Shown one piece after another: positions 1 through 8,219 of a DNA stretch of 64,000 nt (position 1 is its first letter; each line of letters begins with the position of its first letter). The notes beneath the pieces were generated by a model. The model saw only the letters and a list, made by a program, of their open reading frames with translations, made no database searches and was not told where the DNA came from. Both the position numbers and the translations under genes were made by a program. This DNA is from CAZRIZ01 sp050950465. GTDB lineage: Bacteria > Patescibacteriota > Saccharimonadia > Saccharimonadales > Saccharimonadaceae. Location of the stretch: assembly GCA_050950465.1 (NCBI GenBank), contig JBMNHQ010000002.1:310001-374000 (forward strand). The letters run 5' to 3'.

Positions 1-1782
1 GGCTTCATAAATTGAAGCAAAAGCTTTACGTTCGTCGGTTTGAGCACTTGGCTTTTCGTAGGTTAGATAATAGTTACCTAATACAATATCTTGAGCGACT
101 GACAAAATTGGTGAGCCGTCAGCCGGTTTTAGTAAGTTCTGAACTGGGGCCATTAAGGTTCGAGCCTCTTCTTGAGCCTTCTCTGAAAGTGGTAAGTGAA
201 CCGCCATCTGGTCACCATCATAGTCAGCATTAAAGCCATTGGCCACAAGTGGATGTAGTTTAATTGCCTTACCTTCAACTAAAACTGGCTGAAAAGCCTG
301 AACACTCAAGCGGTGTAATGAAGGCGCGCGGTTTAGAAGTACATATCGATCTTTGATGACTTCATCAAGCGCATCCCACACGCAAGCCTCACCGGCCTCA
401 ATCAGGCGAGTAGCTGACTTAATGTTATGAGCGTATTCATGGCGAATCAACCAAGAGATTACAAACGGCTTGAATAATTCGACAGCCATTTGTTTTGGAA
501 TACCGCATTGATGAATTTGCAGCTCCGGCCCAACCACAATCACTGAACGACCAGAATAGTCAACGCGCTTACCAAGTAGGTTCTGACGGAATCGACCCTG
601 TTTGCCCTTTAACATATCACTTAAGCTCTTTAGTCGACGACGATTGCCAGTAGCAGAAGCGCCACGATTACCTCTAGCGGCATTATTATCAATTAAAGCA
701 TCGACTGCTTCCTGTAACATACGCATCTCATTACGGCAAATCACATCTGGAGCCTTTAGATCTATTAGTTTTTTGAGGCGGTTATTGCGGTTGATAACAC
801 GACGATATAAGTCGTTCAAATCAGACGTTGCAAAACGGCCACCGGCTAATTGCACCATTGGACGTAGGTCGGGCGGAATCACGGGCAGGATTGTTAAACA
901 AAGACTGTTCGGTCGAATACCAGCATTTCTCATACCCTCAAGTGTTTTAAGGCGCTTGAGAATCTTCTTGTGGCGCTGTCCCTTAGCGGTCTCGGCTTCT
1001 TCGGTCAATCGATCAATCAACTTGTCTAAATCGATTTCATCGAGCATTTGTTTAATAGCTTTAGCGCCCATACCAACAGTAATCAAATCAGCTAATTCAT
1101 CAGGTAGAGCGCGGTAATCCGTTTCGATAATTAGTGCACCTTTAGTTAAACCCTCAAGTTGTGATTTTTGTAATAGGTAATCAGCCTCGAGTTCTTCTAG
1201 CTCCTTAGTCTGTTCTTTAGCTAACTTAGCCACTTCAACGTCAGGCTTGTCAGCTGCTTCTTTTTCATAACGTAGTTGAATAGCTTGTTTAGCGGCCGTA
1301 TTAGTGGCTTCTAAATCCTCTAGTATTTTATCGCGCTTCTCTTCATCAACCGACAGGATTACATAGCTAGCAAAATAGACAATTCGTTCAATGTTTTTAA
1401 CTGTCATACCAAGTAGTAAACTCATAGCACTTGGTGTGCCACGCATAAACCAAATATGCGCAACCGGAACTGCTAAATCAATATGTCCCATGCGTTCACG
1501 GCGAACAATCGATTTAGTAACCAATTCACCATTTTTATCAACTGCGGCCTCACGTGAACGAACGCCTTTAAATTTACTATCATGCGGATTAATATCCTTA
1601 ACTGGTCCAAAGATTCGTTCGCAGAACAAGCCGTCACGCTCTGGTTTCTGGGTGCGATAATTAATCGTCTCAGGTTTAGTAACTTCACCATGACTCCATT
1701 TCAGAATTTCTTCTGGTGAGGCCACCGCTAATCGTACGGCATTAAAGTCAATCTCACGCTCATGTGGATTAAAACGTGCCAT
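1..1782 (-). CDS. rpoC: DNA-directed RNA polymerase subunit beta' (partial)
   Basis: This is the largest catalytic subunit of RNA polymerase; only the N-terminal ~594 residues lie in the window and the C-terminus runs off the left edge. The frame reads RIFGPVKD at residues 56-63, RRERMGH at 94-100 and, near residue 520, the Mg-binding loop as NADYDGDQMAVH, where most bacteria have NADFDGD. The N-terminal zinc ribbon is gone: the region between RIFGPVKD and RRERMGH contains no cysteine, whereas the family normally has four. The ATG shares one base with the rpoB stop (TAATG), so translation is coupled. Identity is certain; the missing zinc site is seen directly. Confidence 0.98.
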   Translation of the reverse strand, partial: MARFNPHEREIDFNAVRLAVASPEEILKWSHGEVTKPETINYRTQKPERDGLFCERIFGPVKDINPHDSKFKGVRSREAAVDKNGELVTKSIVRRERMGHIDLAVPVAHIWFMRGTPSAMSLLLGMTVKNIERIVYFASYVILSVDEEKRDKILEDLEATNTAAKQAIQLRYEKEAADKPDVEVAKLAKEQTKELEELEADYLLQKSQLEGLTKGALIIETDYRALPDELADLITVGMGAKAIKQMLDEIDLDKLIDRLTEEAETAKGQRHKKILKRLKTLEGMRNAGIRPNSLCLTILPVIPPDLRPMVQLAGGRFATSDLNDLYRRVINRNNRLKKLIDLKAPDVICRNEMRMLQEAVDALIDNNAARGNRGASATGNRRRLKSLSDMLKGKQGRFRQNLLGKRVDYSGRSVIVVGPELQIHQCGIPKQMAVELFKPFVISWLIRHEYAHNIKSATRLIEAGEACVWDALDEVIKDRYVLLNRAPSLHRLSVQAFQPVLVEGKAIKLHPLVANGFNADYDGDQMAVHLPLSEKAQEEARTLMAPVQNLLKPADGSPILSVAQDIVLGNYYLTYEKPSAQTDERKAFASIYEA

Positions 1783-4700
1783 TATTCTTCCTCCTCTTCT
1801 GCTGCGCTTATCTCTACAGCTATATCTTCAATTTGCATACCAGGTAAATTATCTTCGTTAAACTCTTCAATCTCATCTGGCGGCATTTCCATATCTTCAT
1901 CGGGTGCTTTCGCAGAATCACCTCGGCTTTCTTTAGCCTCGTTAGCGTCTACTACCTCATTTTCATCAGTATTAATTAAATCGACTCTTAGGCCTAGGCC
2001 CTGAAGTTCTTTCACTAAAACGTTAAATGATTCTGGAACCTTTGGTCCGACAATCGGCTCGTTCTTAATAATTGATTCATAGGCTTTGGCTCGACCAAAA
2101 ACGTCATCTGACTTAATCGTTAACATTTCTTGTAGAGTTGTAGCGGCGCCGTAGGCCTCTAATGCCCAAACTTCCATCTCACCAAAGCGTTGACCACCAT
2201 TTTGAGCCTTACCACCTAATGGCTGTTGTGTCACCATGGTGTATGGACCAGTAGAGCGAGCATGAATCTTGTCAGCCACCATATGATGAAGCTTCATCAT
2301 ATACATCATACCGACAGTCACTGGTTCTTCAAATGGCTCACCAGTCTGACCATCAAATAGCTGCATCTTACCAGATTTGTCAAAACCAGCTTTTTCTAAT
2401 TCGCCAGTAATCGCTTCTTCTGAAGCACCGTGATAAGGTACGGTGGCGGCTTTATATCCTAAAGAATTAGCCGCTAAACCAAGTGGCAATTCAAACAATT
2501 GACCAAGGTTCATGCGACTAGGTACACCCAGTGGATTTAGAACAATATCAATCGGTGTTCCGTCAGCCGTAAATGGCATATCTTCGACTGGCAGAACTCG
2601 AGCAATCACACCCTTGTTACCATAACGACCAGCCATCTTATCACCAACTTGAACTTTACGAATCTGAGCCACAAAGATCTGAATTTGCATCAAAACACCA
2701 GCTTTTAGGTCATAACCATCTTCACGACGGAAGACCTTCACACCAATAACTTTACCACCACCAGCATTATCCATACGCTTTGAGGTATCACGAACATCTT
2801 TGGCTTTTTCACCAAAAATCGCACGGAGTAAACGTTCTTCACTAGACAATTCCTGTTCACCTTTTGGTGTAATCTTACCGACCAAAACATCGCCAGCCTG
2901 AACCTCCGAACCAATCTGGACAATACCATCCTCATCAAGGTGACGCAGACTTTCTTCGGAAACATTCGGAATGTCGCGGGTAACAATCTCCGCACCAAGT
3001 TTGGTCTCACGAACCTCTACAATATAGTCTTTTATATTAATACTAGTTAGGTCATCATCCTCTACTAGGCGACGAGAGATTACCACAGCGTCGTCCATAT
3101 TAAAACCGTGCCATGGCATAAAAGCAATCAGAAAGTTCTTACCTAGAGCAATTTCGCCATCTGCGACTGAAGCTCCCTCAATCAGAACATCACCTTTTTT
3201 AACTTTGTCACCACGATCTACCATTACTCGCTGATCAAAGCAACGGTCTTCGTTAGTTTTCTTGAAATGCACCGGAGTATAGGTTTTCTCACCAAGTTTA
3301 TTATATTTAACTACTAAGATATCAGCTTCAGCTCGTGTAACCACACCACTATCCTCTGCCAGTATTAATTGTGAAGAGTTGCGTGCTACGTCTTTCTCCA
3401 AACCAGTACCGACTAATGGTGCCTCAGGCTTAACTAATGGCACTGCTTGGCGTTGCATATTTGAGCCAGTCAGGGCACGGTCGACACGAGTTTTCTCAAT
3501 AAACGGAACTAAACCGGCAGTCGAGCCAAGAATTTGGCTATAGGCTGCATCCATTAAGGTAACTTCACTAGCATCAACCTCAACTGGCTGTAGATTCTTG
3601 CGAGCGGACACGCGGGTGTCGACAAATTGTTTTTTGTCATTTAATTTTTCACCGGCATCAGCGATAATCTCAGCCTTTTCCTGATCAGCATCAAGATAAA
3701 CTACCTCATCAGTAACCTTACCATTTTTTACCTTTAGATAAGGTGTTTCAATAAAGCCGTATTCATTGATTCGCGCATAGGTCGCTAGCTTTAGTACCAA
3801 ACCAATATTACCACCTTCTGGTGTTTCAACTGCACAAACACGACCATAATGAGTTGGGTGGGCATCACGAACTTCAAAGCCAGCCCGTTCACGCGTCAAA
3901 CCACCCGGACCCATCGAACTCAGAGTTCTCTTATGAGCTAACTCTGATAGTGGGTTAGCTTGATCCATCAATTGTGATAATTGCGAACTAGCAAAGAATT
4001 CGCGTACCGACGCAGTCACGGGACGAGCGTTAATTAATTGAGCAGGCGTAACAGTTGAAGCATCGACAATCGTCATACGGTCCATGATATTGCGCTGCAT
4101 TCGAAGGACGCCAACACGGAAATGTCGTGCTACCAATTCACCGACAAGCTTAACTCGACGATTTGATAATGAGTCGATATCATCTGGTTCGCCTTGCTCA
4201 TTGTTGAGACGGATAATTTCACGCACAATCTCAATAAAGTCGTTCATTTGAAAAGTACGATACTTTTGAGTGTTCGGCACATCCAAATCAAGACGTTTAT
4301 TAATTTTATAGCGACCAACTCGACTATAATCATAACGCTTAAAGTCGTAAAACATTTTTTCAATCATGCCACGAGCATTATCAACAGTTGCTAAATCACC
4401 CGGGCGTAGACGACGAAAAGTCTCAATTAGGGCTTCTGATGGAGTTTGAGCCGGATCTTTTTCTAGGGTTGCATCAATGTAGTTGATCTCGCCTGTATCA
4501 ACATCCTTAAACAACTCTTTAATTTCTTTGTTACTAATATGATTCATAGCGCGCAAGAAAGTTGTAATCGGTAATTTGCGACGACGATCGATTTTCACAT
4601 AAATCGCGCCATTGTTAGCAGTTTCAAATTCTAGCCAAGCACCGCGACCTGGAATAACCTTGGCGCCAAAATATTTGCGACTATTAATTTCTGTCGCACT

Positions 4701-5132
4701 AAAGAAAACGCCAGCTGAGCGGATTAGCTGTGATACTACTACACGCTCTGTGCCGTTAATTACAAACGTTGCATGATCAGTCATCCATGGATAATTACCC
4801 ATGTAAACTTCACTCTCTTCAATTTCGCCAGTGATTTTGTTAGTTAGCTCGACGGTTGCCATCATCGGTGCTTCAAAAGTCGTATTGTTTTCAATCGCCT
4901 CCTGATAGGTTAATTTCGGTTCGTCGAAACGATAGCCCTTGAATTTTAATGATAATTTTTGTTCCGTATAATCGTTGATCGGATTGACTTCCTCAAAAAT
5001 CTCACCCAAACCAGTCTTAATCAATTCATGCCATGAATCGATCTGATGTTGAGTGAGGTTAGGGATTGGCAAGCGATCATCGCGATCGGTAAAATAAACC
5101 CGATCAGCTTTGGTAGCTTTGGTTTTTGCCAC
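1782..5132 (-). CDS. rpoB: DNA-directed RNA polymerase subunit beta
   Basis: This is the second large RNA polymerase subunit and forms much of the active-site cleft and the rifampicin pocket. The protein is about 1116 residues, with the family blocks visible throughout (for example the SSQLSQLMDQANPLSELAHK rifampicin region). The reading frame stays open upstream to a TTG at 5234. I place the start at GTG 5132 because GAGGAG (5139-5144) lies six bases upstream and the product then begins MAKTKATKADRVYF. The longer form would add 34 residues containing CDKC, with no good ribosome site. It ends in TAATG overlapping rpoC. Identity is certain; the start is well supported but not proven. Confidence 0.97.
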   Translation of the reverse strand: MAKTKATKADRVYFTDRDDRLPIPNLTQHQIDSWHELIKTGLGEIFEEVNPINDYTEQKLSLKFKGYRFDEPKLTYQEAIENNTTFEAPMMATVELTNKITGEIEESEVYMGNYPWMTDHATFVINGTERVVVSQLIRSAGVFFSATEINSRKYFGAKVIPGRGAWLEFETANNGAIYVKIDRRRKLPITTFLRAMNHISNKEIKELFKDVDTGEINYIDATLEKDPAQTPSEALIETFRRLRPGDLATVDNARGMIEKMFYDFKRYDYSRVGRYKINKRLDLDVPNTQKYRTFQMNDFIEIVREIIRLNNEQGEPDDIDSLSNRRVKLVGELVARHFRVGVLRMQRNIMDRMTIVDASTVTPAQLINARPVTASVREFFASSQLSQLMDQANPLSELAHKRTLSSMGPGGLTRERAGFEVRDAHPTHYGRVCAVETPEGGNIGLVLKLATYARINEYGFIETPYLKVKNGKVTDEVVYLDADQEKAEIIADAGEKLNDKKQFVDTRVSARKNLQPVEVDASEVTLMDAAYSQILGSTAGLVPFIEKTRVDRALTGSNMQRQAVPLVKPEAPLVGTGLEKDVARNSSQLILAEDSGVVTRAEADILVVKYNKLGEKTYTPVHFKKTNEDRCFDQRVMVDRGDKVKKGDVLIEGASVADGEIALGKNFLIAFMPWHGFNMDDAVVISRRLVEDDDLTSINIKDYIVEVRETKLGAEIVTRDIPNVSEESLRHLDEDGIVQIGSEVQAGDVLVGKITPKGEQELSSEERLLRAIFGEKAKDVRDTSKRMDNAGGGKVIGVKVFRREDGYDLKAGVLMQIQIFVAQIRKVQVGDKMAGRYGNKGVIARVLPVEDMPFTADGTPIDIVLNPLGVPSRMNLGQLFELPLGLAANSLGYKAATVPYHGASEEAITGELEKAGFDKSGKMQLFDGQTGEPFEEPVTVGMMYMMKLHHMVADKIHARSTGPYTMVTQQPLGGKAQNGGQRFGEMEVWALEAYGAATTLQEMLTIKSDDVFGRAKAYESIIKNEPIVGPKVPESFNVLVKELQGLGLRVDLINTDENEVVDANEAKESRGDSAKAPDEDMEMPPDEIEEFNEDNLPGMQIEDIAVEISAAEEEEE

Positions 5133-5275
5133 TAATTTCTCCTCGCATTTGTCGCATTTAATTTTGGTTAGTGTTGAATCGGCGCCCGAAGGATTCCGGC
5201 TTTGATTATGCATAAACTGGTTGTGCCATGCCAATATGCACTAAAAATCAAAGCCACACTGCTTCTTAATTGAAT

Positions 5276-5304
5276 ATATTAACTGAACCAAATATAAAAA
5301 ACAA
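5276..5304 (-). promoter_or_regulatory. rpoBC promoter
   Basis: A -35 TTGTTT (5299-5304) and -10 TAATAT (5276-5281) are separated by 17 bases on the minus strand. Transcription would start near 5268 and give a leader of about 135 nt before GTG 5132. Confidence 0.5.
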
Positions 5305-5334
5305 GTCTTTTTTACAACTTTATTGTTTTTAGGA

Positions 5335-5361
5335 CTAGCGCCCTGTACAGCTAGGCACTAG
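5335..5361. other. Hairpin between divergent promoters
   Basis: CTAGCGCC (5335-5342) pairs with GGCACTAG (5354-5361), eight base pairs with one wobble. It has no T-run on either side, so it is not a simple terminator. It lies between the rpoB promoter and the promoter of the next gene and may be an operator. The rest of the 5133-5553 gap holds only the listed promoters, the rpoB leader and a short leader ORF. Confidence 0.35.
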
Positions 5362-5380
5362 CAGGCGTCGTACTTGTTTA

Positions 5381-5408
5381 TTGCAATATATAGAAAATGT
5401 TATATAAT
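5381..5408 (+). promoter_or_regulatory. Promoter of the DUF7694-like gene
   Basis: TTGCAA (5381-5386) and TATAAT (5403-5408) are separated by 16 bases. Transcription would begin near 5415, giving a leader of about 140 nt before ATG 5554. Confidence 0.6.
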
Positions 5409-5468
5409 AACGGTGATTTGGTTAATCGATTTAGCCCAAAATCAGTATATTTACATCGGAGGATAAAA

Positions 5469-5492
5469 GTGAAAAGACGGGAACTGCGTTAA
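5469..5492 (+). other. Seven-codon leader ORF candidate (MKRRELR)
   Basis: GGAGG (5458-5462), a six-base spacer and GTG open a reading frame of seven codons ending in TAA at 5490-5492. The initiation signal is as good as that of the real genes nearby. The encoded peptide is basic. A weak hairpin (GTGTT 5493-5497 with AACAC 5512-5516) follows before the ribosome site of the next gene. It could be a regulatory leader peptide or a chance site; only the signals are seen. Confidence 0.35.
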
Positions 5493-5553
5493 GTGTTATT
5501 TGTACTAATTAAACACCACTGAGACAAAACATTTTTAGATGGGGGGAAAGACT

Positions 5554-6027
5554 ATGAAAACCATTGAACAAATAGTGCAGCTGCCAAACTTACTTATTGA
5601 CGAGATAGCAAAAAGCGGTCTCAGAGCTTGGGCTAAATTAGAAGCCACTACGAATTCGTGTGAAGTATTTATTCAAGCCTCGTGGGGCTACGGATGGGAT
5701 CACGTGAGCGCAAGCTTTGAAGATCGAACGCCAACTTGGGAGGAAATGGCGGAAATTAAAGCCATGTTTTTCCGAGATGACGAAACGGTAGTCCAGTTCC
5801 ATCCAAAAAGAAGTGAATATGTAAACACTCACCCCTATTGTCTACACATCTGGAGGAATCAGTGCTGTGAACACGAGCTACCACCTTGGTGGCTGACTGG
5901 GATTAAAGAAGGCAAGACGGAGTGGGACGTATTGAGGGCAGTGAAAGCGTATGAAATAAAGGAAGGTTTAAAAAAGAAAATGCGCTGGTGGACTCGCTGG
6001 TGGCGAAGAAATACGCGAATAAGATAA
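5554..6027 (+). CDS. DUF7694-like small protein
   Basis: This encodes about 157 soluble, tryptophan- and cysteine-rich residues. The central block (W-D-H-V-S, PTWEEM, IKAMFF, VVQFHP, SEYVNTHPYCLHIWR) resembles the DUF7694 family, which I know mainly from phage and plasmid genomes; its biochemical role is unknown to me. The C-terminus is strongly basic with paired tryptophans (MRWWTRWWRR), suggesting nucleic-acid or membrane contact. ATG 5554 is chosen over ATG 5539 because the purine run GGGGGGAAAG lies just upstream of it. The gene is a single transcription unit with its own promoter and terminator. The family call is from memory of the motif and needs a profile search. Confidence 0.7.
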   Translation: MKTIEQIVQLPNLLIDEIAKSGLRAWAKLEATTNSCEVFIQASWGYGWDHVSASFEDRTPTWEEMAEIKAMFFRDDETVVQFHPKRSEYVNTHPYCLHIWRNQCCEHELPPWWLTGIKEGKTEWDVLRAVKAYEIKEGLKKKMRWWTRWWRRNTRIR

Positions 6028-6079
6028 GCTTGATTGATGTGACGTAAAAACATTTTACTCAACTACATCCTCTAATACA

Positions 6080-6111
6080 CCTCGATCAATTGGATTGATC
6101 GAGGTTTTTTT
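6080..6111 (+). terminator. Intrinsic terminator of the DUF7694-like gene
   Basis: A perfect 11-bp stem (6080-6090 with 6094-6104, three-base loop TGG) is followed by seven T. Confidence 0.92.
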
Positions 6112-6135
6112 CCAAAAACGCCCTTGTTAATGAGG

Positions 6136-6164
6136 TTGATTCTTTCTTCACCGGATGTTATAGT
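6136..6164 (+). promoter_or_regulatory. Promoter of the 208-residue orphan gene
   Basis: TTGATT (6136-6141) and TATAGT (6159-6164) are separated by 17 bases, with TG one base before the -10 (extended -10). A stem GATTGGT (6178-6184) with ACCAATTT (6202-6209) begins about six bases after the expected start of the RNA. Confidence 0.65.
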
Positions 6165-6237
6165 AAAGATAATCTTAGATTGGTGACACAAAACTTAAAC
6201 AACCAATTTAAAATCGTACATTGGAGGTGTAAAAAAC

Positions 6238-6864
6238 GTGCATGAACAGAATCAAGGAAGTTACGTATTACTAATATCTGATCTGGTTTTTCCACTAAGA
6301 GTAGAGCAATACTTACTGGACGTAATTAAAAAACATTTCTCTAAAACTATTACAGGTAAGGACGGCGCAACAATCCGCGTTGATCCCATTATCGAGGTTA
6401 TTTACGACTTGACTTGGCACCCAAAAGAGCACAAGGAAACCATCAGTACACACAGGACAAAATTCAACCGGTCTGCTGATTTTATATTAGCTATTCTTAC
6501 CCAAATCCCCGCCCGATTAAAGAAGAAGGATAATACCGTAAACGATCTTTTCTCCATACCAAGACGAAGGAATGTACCAAGATTTATGCTCTTCTGGAAT
6601 GTGACAGACCCAGAGGAAACTTCCTGCATATGGGATCCTGCTATTCTTACCTACGCAGAATACCAAGCGGTGTTTCTGGAAGACAATGTCTGTCGCTATG
6701 TCATTTCAGATCAAAAAGGTCTTACATTATCAGAGTCCGATAGTGCTGATTTTCTATTCGGCTTAATAAAGTCTAGACTAAAAGTTTTCTTAAATGTTAG
6801 ATTAAAAGATCCTTATATTGAATCTTATATACAGTGCGACGACAGAGACGCGCTTCCCTACTAA
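6238..6864 (+). CDS. Orphan protein, 208 residues
   Basis: I do not recognise this protein. It is soluble, with no signal peptide or membrane segment, of mixed charge, and has a basic linker near residues 92-112 (ARLKKKDN, SIPRRRN). It starts with GTG 6238 behind GGAGGT; no in-frame ATG near the start competes. It has its own promoter, a leader hairpin and a terminator, so it is expressed alone. It sits in a run of three unrelated orphans between rpoB and clpP that share this cassette layout. The coding call rests on the open frame plus a complete set of expression signals. No function is proposed. Confidence 0.8.
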   Translation: MHEQNQGSYVLLISDLVFPLRVEQYLLDVIKKHFSKTITGKDGATIRVDPIIEVIYDLTWHPKEHKETISTHRTKFNRSADFILAILTQIPARLKKKDNTVNDLFSIPRRRNVPRFMLFWNVTDPEETSCIWDPAILTYAEYQAVFLEDNVCRYVISDQKGLTLSESDSADFLFGLIKSRLKVFLNVRLKDPYIESYIQCDDRDALPY

Positions 6865-6871
6865 CCCTCCA

Positions 6872-6899
6872 CCCGACTAGAGTCATCTGGTCGGGTTTT
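6872..6899 (+). terminator. Intrinsic terminator of the 208-residue orphan
   Basis: CCCGACTAGA (6872-6881) pairs with TCTGGTCGGG (6886-6895) across a four-base loop, followed by TTTTCTCTTCTC. Confidence 0.85.
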
Positions 6900-6995
6900 C
6901 TCTTCTCTTGTTTTTTATACTAAATATGTGCCACAATATAAAGCTCAAGTTGGCTGTATAGTCAGCTTAGAATACAGTACCTTGGAGGTTAAGAA

Positions 6996-7547
6996 ATGAA
7001 GCTTGAATTTAGAGAGAGGCGCGTTGTTTTTGCAATCGACGGAGTGTTGTCAGAAGATTTAAGAAACACCTTAATGAATGTTTTGCGAGAAGTGTTTGCA
7101 ATCTTCTACACCACCTACACAGACCCCAAGCCGACTAAGATTTGTCCGCATATTATTGTGCTTCAAGGCCAAAATCTCTCCAACATCGCTACCCTGACAG
7201 CCATTTGCAACGACGTGTACGATGCGTTTCACCACAACCAAGCTGATTTTGTGATTACTATAACGCTTGGTTGGGGCAATACGAGCTACGGACCAGTTAG
7301 GCCAGTTATCAGAATTTACCAAATTAAACCGTCTAGCGAGACTGGTCGACGTACTTGGGCAAGCTCAGATATCAGCAATATCTTTGATGACAAGGCGACT
7401 TATGACCGCTTACACAAAGAAGATCCGTGGGCAGCTCAGTGTGTAGAGGATAAGTTGCCACAAAGGGTAGAGAGTCTGCGTAGCTCTTTCCATCGCAAAT
7501 ATCGCCTAGTCAGTGATTGCCACCTAGAACCAACTTACGGTGCTTGA
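6996..7547 (+). CDS. Orphan protein, 183 residues
   Basis: This has no recognised family. The predicted product is soluble. It begins with an alternating basic/hydrophobic stretch (LEFRERRVVFAID) and has no signal or membrane segment. ATG 6996 follows TTGGAGG at good spacing. A six-bp stem CTGTAT (6954-6959) with ATACAG (6972-6977) lies in the leader, like those of the other orphan genes. The -10 is less clear; TATAAA at 6937-6942 would place the RNA start about five bases before the stem. A terminator shared with clpP follows. It looks like a lineage-restricted gene with its own transcription unit; the function is unknown. Confidence 0.78.
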   Translation: MKLEFRERRVVFAIDGVLSEDLRNTLMNVLREVFAIFYTTYTDPKPTKICPHIIVLQGQNLSNIATLTAICNDVYDAFHHNQADFVITITLGWGNTSYGPVRPVIRIYQIKPSSETGRRTWASSDISNIFDDKATYDRLHKEDPWAAQCVEDKLPQRVESLRSSFHRKYRLVSDCHLEPTYGA

Positions 7548-7561
7548 AAAACTTAACCAAA

Positions 7562-7588
7562 AAACCCGACTCGTGTGGTCGGGTTTTT
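7562..7588. terminator. Bidirectional terminator between orphan gene and clpP
   Basis: AAACCCGAC (7562-7570) pairs with GTCGGGTTT (7578-7586). T-runs follow on both strands, so it can serve the plus-strand orphan and the minus-strand clpP. Confidence 0.9.
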
Positions 7589-7597
7589 GCTTCGGTT

Positions 7598-8185
7598 TTA
7601 TTTTTTTATAACTTTATCAATTAAGCCGTATTTGACGGCTTCGTCAGCGCTCATCCAATAGTCGCGGTCGACATCCTTTTCGATGCGGCTAAGCTTTTGG
7701 CCAGTGTTTTTAGCTAAGATTTTATTTAATTTTTCTTTAAGCAGGATACTTTCTTTGAGGTCAATTTCTTGATCGGTGATCTTGCCGCGCGTACCACTCG
7801 ATGGCTGATGGATCATAATCCGGGCATTTGGCAGAGCAAAACGCTTACCTTTAGTGCCACTTGAGAGCAAAAACGCCCCCATCGAGGCTTGCAAACCAAT
7901 ACCAATTGTTTGTACGTCGGGTTTGATGTACTGAATCGTGTCATAAATCGCCAGACCGTCATAGACCATACCACCAGGGCTGTTGATGTAGAATTTGATA
8001 TCTGATTTTGGGTCATCATAAGCTAAATACAATAACTGCGCTATCACCAAGTTTGCAGTATGCGGATTAACATCCTCACCTAAAAAGACAATCCGCTCTT
8101 TTAACAGGCGGGAGTAAATATCAAAGGCTCGCTCGCCTTGCGGCGTTTGCTCTAAAACGGTTGGAACTAAATAACTCTTCACCAT
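7598..8185 (-). CDS. clpP: ATP-dependent Clp protease proteolytic subunit
   Basis: This is the self-compartmentalising serine protease that degrades proteins fed by an AAA+ partner; the ClpC at 30.8-33.3 kb is the obvious partner in this window. The 195-residue length is typical. The catalytic triad is visible: Ser101 in QASMGAFLLSSG, His126 in MIHQP and Asp175 in DVDRDYWM. It is a monocistronic unit, with a bidirectional terminator after it and an extended -10 TGTTATAAT upstream that is centred between two 8-bp inverted repeats. ATG 8185 is the only plausible start. Identity is certain. Confidence 0.98.
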   Translation of the reverse strand: MVKSYLVPTVLEQTPQGERAFDIYSRLLKERIVFLGEDVNPHTANLVIAQLLYLAYDDPKSDIKFYINSPGGMVYDGLAIYDTIQYIKPDVQTIGIGLQASMGAFLLSSGTKGKRFALPNARIMIHQPSSGTRGKITDQEIDLKESILLKEKLNKILAKNTGQKLSRIEKDVDRDYWMSADEAVKYGLIDKVIKK

Positions 8186-8186
8186 A

Positions 8187-8219
8187 ATCTAGGTCTGTTT
8201 TATTATAACACACCTAGAT
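8187..8219 (-). promoter_or_regulatory. clpP promoter with flanking inverted repeat
   Basis: The -10 TATAAT (8202-8207, preceded by TGT) sits in the middle of a perfect inverted repeat, ATCTAGGT (8187-8194) and ACCTAGAT (8212-8219). The right arm overlaps the end of the upstream gene. The geometry suggests a repressor operator; no regulator is identified. Confidence 0.6.

Noticed and set aside
5132..5234. N-terminal extension of RpoB with CDKC
   Set aside because: The frame is open to TTG 5234 but only GTG 5132 has a ribosome site at proper spacing, and family members start near this point.
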